Positions 58,928 through 64,000 of a stretch of 64,000 nt of DNA are shown here, in pieces. Where the stretch lies: contig JAJGOT010000353.1 of assembly GCA_022457155.1 (NCBI GenBank), positions 125,001 to 189,000 of the forward strand. The letters are read 5' to 3'. A program made the translations under genes and the position numbers. Position 1 is the first letter of the stretch. The number at the start of each line of letters is the position of its first letter. The notes below the pieces were generated by a model. It made no database searches, was not told the origin of the DNA, and saw nothing but the letters and a program-made list of their open reading frames with translations. The DNA is from Cladopsammia gracilis. Its lineage: Eukaryota; Cnidaria; Anthozoa; Scleractinia; Dendrophylliidae.

Positions 58928-61900
58928 TCATAAACTCTTCCCTTTTTTACTCTTTGCCGATTTTCCTTGTTTCTGCTTCTGCTGAGTCCTTGAATTGCCG
59001 TTGTTGCTTTTGCTGTTGTTATTGTTGTTTTGGTAACTGTTGTTCATGTTTTTGCTCGTGATTAACCCAGATGTGGTCAAGCCTTGTTTTCCAGTACCAT
59101 TGTCTTTACTGAGGTGACTAGAGGTCTTTGAGTCCAGCTTTGGTGAAGTGACAACCACAGCATTCTAAATAAAACATTACAAAAAGTTGTAATGTTCAAA
59201 TGTAATGTTTGAAGGTTTTAAAGTTTTCCTGAAAATAAGCCCCTCCGTGTATAAGCCCCTCCGAATATAAGCCCCTCAGATTCTTAACGCAAAAAAGCCT
59301 CCTATAATAAGCCCCTCCGAATATAAGCCCCTGGGGGCTTATATTTGGGAATTGCCCCCAAATACAAAATAAACCCAAGCAAAATCAGTATGCTGAACCA
59401 CTGTGGAAGAAGTGTCAGAGTTTATTGTCCTTTACGTAGTTCACTCCTCACTCACCTTGAATTCCTTTGGTCCATAGACAAAGTATTTACAAGGAAGTTC
59501 GATCCCGCTGCCCTGAACCCAAACTCCCTCTGGTGCTCCTCGCTTTTTACCATATTTACCATATGGATTACCATACCGTAAGTTGTCACGAATTTCTAGT
59601 TAACGCCCCAATATTATCATTTGCACATTGAAAAATTGCAGACACAAATTTTCCTCCAATTATAACCCCAGCTAATTTCTAAATGCAAATTTCCCTCCTA
59701 TAATAAGTCCCTCCGTATATAAGCCCCTACCGAATATGAGCCCCTCAAAAAGGTGGGTTGAAAAATATAAACCCCAGGGCCTATTTTAGGAATTTTACGG
59801 TACTTCGTCTTTTATGAACACCTGTTGTAATTTTTGCTGACCTTGTTTTGTTTGTTTGTTTAGTCAATTAACCCTTAAAGCCCAAGAGTGATCAGCATCA
59901 AATTTCTCCTTGTAATATTAATGCCTTATCAATCAAAAAGGTCATAAGAATTAAGGACATGATCACAAAAGATAAGTTCCTTCGATATCCAAACAATTTC
60001 TCCCCACTACTTCTACAGGAAATGTATAGGACAAGAAATGAGAATTTAAATTTTGATGTTAGTGCTTAAAGGGTTAAGGATCCAATGGTTATTTATATAT
60101 ACACATATCTAAGATAGATAGCTTTCAGAGATATTAGCATATCTATGCTACTCTGTAAATCAGAATTTAAATAAAGTTTACATATGTAATTGGATAGCTG
60201 CTAATAAAAACGTGTCTTTGATTTTTATCTTTTGATTTCGTTATGGACAGTTAAACATTATGGACAGTTAAATGCAGAGGAATTAATGTTTTCAAACCTG
60301 AAATTTAACTGTGTGCAAAAATAAACTGTTGCTTGGAAACCAGTGACACATAAAACTTCAATCACATTCTATAGACTTGGTGAAGTATCAAAGTAATCGA
60401 CACATGTCACACCCCACGACAAAGGAAAAAAAAAACTGAGATGAGCTTCCTTAAGTTGTATTTATATACATGTACATGTACTGGGGTTTAATTCACCAAG
60501 TTTCAGGCTGCATGTTCTAAATCCACAGTTTGTGTTACTTTTGATTCCACATGTCCTTTGAAATGGCTGATACAAAAGTAATATTGTATGGATAGAAAAT
60601 CAGCTTGCTTCATGCGCCATTGATTTTATTCCGCAGTTTCAAGAAAATTCATCACATAGTCAAATTTTTGTCAACTGCAAAATGACAACCTCAAGATTGG
60701 TAACTTTGAACTTGCGAAGAGGAATTTGAACTCGCAGTCACCTAGTATGCCTTCAAATATTTTACTTCTTGAACTTCAACTCGCTGTTACTTGAATGGGA
60801 AAACTGGTTTTAAAGGAAAGGTATATTTTTATCTGAGTACATTTAAGGTGGCTGTGACTTCATTAATCTCAAGTTCAACATGGGGCTGATTTACAGTCAT
60901 CAAAATCATCATCATGTGATAAACTTTTGGAGTGATCGAAGTCAATGGTATGTGAAGTGGGCCGTTTTGTAGGCATTTATTTCAAAGACTGTGCAGGATC
61001 AATAGTAATCTAATCATCTCAACTTGAAGTACACAAAAGATAACTTTGAATTTTTCCTATTTGAGACACAGATAAAATTAAAGCTTCTTAATTAGAATCT
61101 AAACCTTTCTGCAAAATGACTGCCACTTACATTGTTATTTGATGTCGGGGTCTTTTGTTCATCAGTCTTTTTGTGAGGGCCACTACTTGCTGGTCCTGAA
61201 ACTGACACAGTTTTTGACTTTGATGTCAAGTCAATTACAGATGTCTTAGTTGAAGTTTGCCCTGAACCTGACACAGATTTTAACTTTGATGTCAAGTCAA
61301 TCACAGATGCCTTTGTTGAAGCTTGCCCTGAAATTGACACAGCTTTTGACTTTGATGTAGAAACAACTACAGATGTCTTGGTTGAAGATGGTCCTGAAAC
61401 GGACACAGTTTTAGCTGCCGAATCAACTACATGAGTCTTTGTAGTGGTAGCCAGGTTTCCCTTTGATGGTGCAGCTGTTGACTGTTTAGTCACCGCTGAA
61501 TAAGAAATCACTTCCGATGACAAACTTGTCCGACTAGAGTTTGTGAATGTTGATTTTGAGCTTGAAGAAAATTTGGGAGTACCCACACTATTGGCAGTTT
61601 TTGATTCACTAGTTACCCTTTTCTTGGCAACATTGTCTTGTGCAAGTGAGTCTGCCAGTTTTCGAACAGAGGGTGCCGTCCACACTGAGTTTGGGCTTAG
61701 TTTCATTTCAATTCCACCTGCACCAGCAAGAGTGTATAGGCTGTCAGCACTTGGATGCTTGACTAGCAGCTGCTGGTCTCTTTGCATCATCATTCTGTTT
61801 TCTAAAACCAAAGTTTCAACATTTGACTGTGACCTAGGCCATGTGGCACTTTTGTGGGAGACATCTTGTGATGTTATCCCTTGAGTTTTTAACAAGTTTT

Positions 61901-63514
61901 CAGGTTGGATATGTCTGTTTGCTATGCTGGCGTATGTTGGAACTGGCGGGCTAACCAAATGAGTGATTAATGGAGCACTGTACACTGACCACACATTGGC
62001 TACCCATTCACGATACTCTACTACATCATCATTCACTTGAACAATCCGCCCAAGATAACCACCGGCATCCTTCTCCTTGTTCTCAACAGGATGAATTCTG
62101 CTAATCATAAAGTGGTTTTGTCATCAATAACAGAAAATATGGTTGTTAACAATGTGTAGTTCCAGAAAAAATCCATACCCACCCCATGGAAGGTCACTGG
62201 AAATTCCTAGGGGGAGGGGGGTCTTAAAAGCCAATATTTTAGAAGCAAAGTATGAAGCTAAAATGGAATTTCCTGGGGGGACGGGGGGTGCTAAACAAAA
62301 AACCTTCCATGGGGGGAGTATGGATACTTTCTGGAACTGCACAATAAATTATTTACTACATAATATTAATATTTTCTTCTGAAATTGTGGTTACAATGGA
62401 TTTTTTTTTACCATGTTCACAGTTTAAAACATGCAAAACATCCTTAAAAGAAGACCTTCAAAAAGCAACCAGCCCCTTGGCATTTTGAGTGGTCACTATT
62501 AAATAGAAGTTCAACTGTGCTTAATATGTATCAGTCAATTCCAATGACCACTTTGCTTTGAGGGCCAGGCATTTGACTGTCTTAACAAAATGCTTTTAGA
62601 TGGTCATTAACTGAAAGTTTTTTATAACCCTATTCATCATTAATTAGTCATACCTTGTGCACCCAACAAACAACCTTGGCGATAAACATCTGTTGTTTAA
62701 GTAGACCTACTATTCCAATAAAAACCTGCAGAACTTTGAAACTGCTTACATGTTCATCCAAAAAGTGGGGAAGATGGCACTTTATGATCCAGGGTTCAAA
62801 ATAAAATCACAGCTTTAAGCTTGAATTTGTAGGCTTTTTTGTCTAGGCTCATTTATTCCCGGCTGTCAATAATGAATGAGCACATACCCTCAGCAGTCAA
62901 CAACATGATTTTTTTTTTACTTTTTGCGATTTGTGTGTAGGCCACTTCTTATAATCTGTTCAAAGCTTTTTTTAGTAGCGCCACCCCGGGTGTTATGAGA
63001 ACCCTGAATTATCGTTACAGGATACCATTGCAGCGACTTTGATTTCAGTTGCATTGGCCGATCCAAGCATGACAAGAATTCTCTCTTTCCTTGTGTGGTC
63101 AAAGTGCCGGCTACTGCCGGCAGCTGGCTGCTATTTTGAACCCTGTGATCAGTGGGCCATTTGTAACTGACTGACTGACTGACTGACTGACTGACACAGT
63201 ACATTTAATTAAATTATTACTTGAGGATTTAATTAGAAGTAATGTTAATAAACAATGTACATGTAGTGACACAGGGGAAAAAGTGACAGCTTCTTCATTT
63301 TACCTGGACTATGAACAGTATGTTCTATTGTAGGCTCAATCACCAACCACAAGCATTTAAAATGAAACTATGTACTCATCAAAAGTAATATTTTTTTACC
63401 TGTCAGAAGCATTAGCAATATCCCTCAATACCGGTTTGCTCAGGATGGAGAAGGCATACTCTAAGGCCTGTTTGACCTCCATGAATTTATAGGAACTCTT
63501 GCCTATGTAGTTAC
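58928..63514 (-). CDS. TENT4: TENT4-type non-canonical poly(A) polymerase (PAPD5/PAPD7, Trf4-like), C-terminal part
   Basis: Three exons on the - strand, 63514-63400, 62100-61131 and 59164-58928, join in phase and end at a TGA. The 5' exons with the nucleotidyltransferase core lie beyond the right edge. The first exon encodes NYIGKSSYKFMEVKQALEYA followed by FSILSKPV, matching the end of the PAP-associated domain in TENT4 proteins (GRSSYGAMQVKQAFDYAY in vertebrates). The next begins with GGYLGRIVQVNDDVVEYREW, also family-typical. The rest is low-complexity Ser/Thr-rich sequence. It includes three tandem 22-residue repeats with the core SVIDLTSK, then an Asn-rich tract and a basic tail (KQKQGKSAKSKKGKSL). 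TENT4 enzymes add mixed poly(A) tails to nuclear RNAs and mRNAs; in yeast the homologue belongs to TRAMP. The strong donor after NNN (GTAAGT at 61130) supports splicing to the last exon rather than reading on to a stop at 61092. Confidence 0.82.
59215..59345. repeat. AATATAAGCCCCTCCG tandem-like repeat
   Basis: AATAAGCCCCTCCG and TATAAGCCCCTCCG units repeat about six times in 120 bp in the last TENT4 intron. More copies lie at 59690-59815. Confidence 0.7.
59868..60077. mobile_element. 210-bp TTAA-ended MITE, family A copy 3
   Basis: Collinear with 17398-17608 across its whole length. Begins TTAACCCTTAAAGCCCAAGA and ends GTGCTTAAAGGGTTAA. Confidence 0.87.
62154..62342. mobile_element. MITE with AGTTCCAGAAA ends, TENT4 intron
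   Basis: GTGTAGTTCCAGAAAAAATC and the complement of GTGCAGTTCCAGAAAGTATC are inverted. Inside, ATTCCTAGGGGG and ATTTCCTGGGGGG blocks and CATGGAAGG/CCTTCCATG repeat. Confidence 0.65.
62790..63145. mobile_element. 356-bp hAT-like MITE (CAGGGTTCAAAAT ends), TENT4 intron
   Basis: CAGGGTTCAAAATA at the left and its complement at the right, with TGATC repeated outside. The right half shares GCCAGCTGCCGGC with the element at 2709-2874. Confidence 0.75.
63167..63195. repeat. short ACTG tetranucleotide run
   Basis: About seven ACTG units in a row. Confidence 0.85.
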
Positions 63515-64000
63515 CTGTAAAAACAACAACAAACAAATTAAAAGTAAAACATTTTAAAAACTCTCAAAACTCTTTTGGGTGATTAAAATTTACCTCCTCC
63601 CACAATACAAGCAGAGCTTGAAGAACACAAAAATCAGCTGCCCTCTGGACCAGGCTGCTATCAAGTTGTAATTGCCTTGGACTGATTCTAGTTTTTCAAA
63701 ATGCCCACATTTAGGTTCTGTTTATATTAATTTTATTACGTCAGCAGATTGTATTTTCAAAGTTGTCAAAATAATAGTCACTGCAGCAATGGGGCAATAA
63801 CATTGAGAATGGGCTTAATTGCTTGAAAATTAATCCCTACCATTGTACAATGTACCTGACTGCTCCACTTGTTGATAGTAATAAATTTAACATTTGACTA
63901 CACATGACATACTTACATTGTACTATTGCTCATCAAAAAGGACCATCTTGGTCATAAAAAAAATAGAATGAAACAAGCAAACCTGTTCACACTAGATTTA
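63515..64000. other. TENT4 intron at the right edge
   Basis: Upstream of the first TENT4 exon in the window I see no segment matching the catalytic domain, so this should be intron running out of the window. Confidence 0.5.

Noticed and set aside
61092..61130. TENT4 ending VSGSHFAERFRF-stop
   Set aside because: GTAAGT directly after the Asn codons is a strong donor, and the exon at 59164 continues in phase with a typical basic tail. Retained-intron use remains possible.
1..64000. CRISPR arrays, operons, ribosome binding sites, rRNA genes
   Set aside because: None seen; the DNA is a eukaryotic nuclear region and no such arrays or rRNA-like sequence were noticed.

Overview
The window is animal nuclear DNA: AT-rich, with intron-split genes, canonical GT-AG introns of mostly a few hundred bases to a few kb, and a dense load of small inverted-repeat (MITE-like) transposons between and inside the genes. 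Compact introns, single-copy conserved metazoan genes and many short palindromic elements suggest an invertebrate. An anthozoan cnidarian (coral or anemone) is my best guess, but it is an inference, not something the sequence proves.

Layout from left to right. (1) A WDR88-type WD40 gene, + strand, 12 coding exons, 523-9178. (2) Convergent to it, FAAP24 of the Fanconi anaemia core complex, - strand, 6 coding exons, 13777-9716. (3) Head to head with FAAP24 and 152 bp away, CTNNBL1 (beta-catenin-like 1, a spliceosome-associated armadillo-type protein), + strand, 16 coding exons, 13930-29459. (4) A repeat-filled intergenic stretch, 29.5-41.1 kb. (5) A two-exon Scratch-family transcription factor of the Snail superfamily, + strand, 41142-42074. 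(6) A fibrinogen-domain secreted-protein locus, - strand, about 50087-48397, with two apparent disabling changes (no ATG at the signal peptide, an in-frame TAG in the domain). (7) More repeats, 50.1-58.9 kb. (8) The 3' half of a TENT4-type (PAPD5/PAPD7, Trf4-like) non-canonical poly(A) polymerase, - strand, 63514-58928, whose catalytic part lies beyond the right edge.

The genes are not a pathway cluster. The joins are the interesting part: WDR88 and FAAP24 are also near neighbours in human 19q13.11, which suggests old linkage, and FAAP24 and CTNNBL1 look as if they share a bidirectional promoter. Exon boundaries were derived by hand from splice sites, reading phase and remembered family sequence. 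Exon lengths and phases add up for all complete genes.

The accessory part is a layered record of transposition: hAT-like CAGGG elements (one nested in another with a perfect 8-bp duplication), TTAA-ended elements in several copies, elements with 9-11 bp duplications, and foldback elements carrying tRNA-like polymerase III modules between their inverted repeats. There is also a hammerhead-ribozyme-like fold at about 45.0 kb on the - strand. The tRNA-bearing foldbacks and the hammerhead-like motif are the best candidates for something under-described.
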